Source: Helicobacteraceae bacterium (GTDB taxonomy: Bacteria > Campylobacterota > Campylobacteria > Campylobacterales > SZUA-545). From it: 5,942 nucleotides of DNA. The position numbers and the translations under genes are program-made. This document shows, piece by piece, positions 5,898 to 5,942 of this stretch. The stretch covers positions 1-5,942 of the forward strand of contig JAITEA010000145.1 of the NCBI GenBank assembly GCA_031282285.1, given 5' to 3'. The notes below the pieces were generated by a model. It was not told the origin of the DNA. It saw only the letters and a list, made by a program, of their open reading frames with translations, and did not search any database. Position 1 is the first letter of the stretch; the number at the start of each line of letters is the position of its first letter.

Positions 5898-5942
5898 ATG
5901 ATCGCGTATCGTTTTGAACGCAAACAACCCATACAAGGCAGA
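5898..5942 (+). CDS. Possible start of a further gene, cut by the window edge
   Basis: An ATG at 5898 opens a frame of 15 codons (MIAYRFERKQPIQGR) to the end of the window. No convincing ribosome site precedes it. It lies 41 bases after fliY on the same strand, so it may be the next operon member, but too little is present to identify it or to be sure it is translated. Confidence 0.2.
   Translation, partial: MIAYRFERKQPIQGR

Noticed and set aside
1..5942. CRISPR array, insertion sequence, tRNA or a new defence or mobile system
   Set aside because: There are no direct repeats with regular spacers, transposase motifs, terminal repeats or tRNA-like folds. The window is filled by a coherent flagellar operon.

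Overview
The window is a compact, one-directional flagellar regulatory and switch operon from a bacterium that looks like a member of the Campylobacterota (the former Epsilonproteobacteria). The gene order folK - flhF - flhG - small two-TM membrane protein - fliA - fliM - fliY is, from memory, the order in Helicobacter pylori (around HP1036 to HP1030) and Campylobacter jejuni (around Cj0065c to Cj0059c). The DNA is much richer in G+C than those AT-rich pathogens and is dense in CGATCG palindromes. This points to a GC-rich, little-studied lineage, whose genus I cannot name from the sequence.

Layout: bases 1-218 hold no recognisable gene, only short open stretches and one 54-codon TTG-start reading frame with a good ribosome binding site. 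From 219 to 5856 seven genes on the + strand run with almost no gaps. folK/flhF and flhF/flhG overlap as ATGA, the membrane-protein gene overlaps fliA as GTGA, fliA abuts fliM (TAAATG), and fliM/fliY overlap as TGATG. The only real gap (14 bases) lies between flhG and the membrane-protein gene. Bases 5857-5942 hold a short inverted repeat and possibly the first 15 codons of another gene.

How the genes work together: FlhF (SRP-type GTPase) and FlhG (MinD-type ATPase) set the place and number of polar flagella. FliA is the flagellar sigma factor (sigma-28) for late genes. FliM and FliY are C-ring switch proteins that receive the chemotaxis signal and set rotation direction. The small membrane protein is a conserved but uncharacterised member of the block. 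FolK (folate synthesis) is a metabolic passenger whose stop codon overlaps the flhF start. Such tight packing suggests one transcript with translational coupling.

I found no mobile element, CRISPR array, tRNA, rRNA or clearly new system. The points most worth a second look are the unexplained membrane protein, the enrichment of GCGATCGC/CGATCG palindromes, the altered CheC-type motif in FliY, and the orphan sequence upstream of folK.
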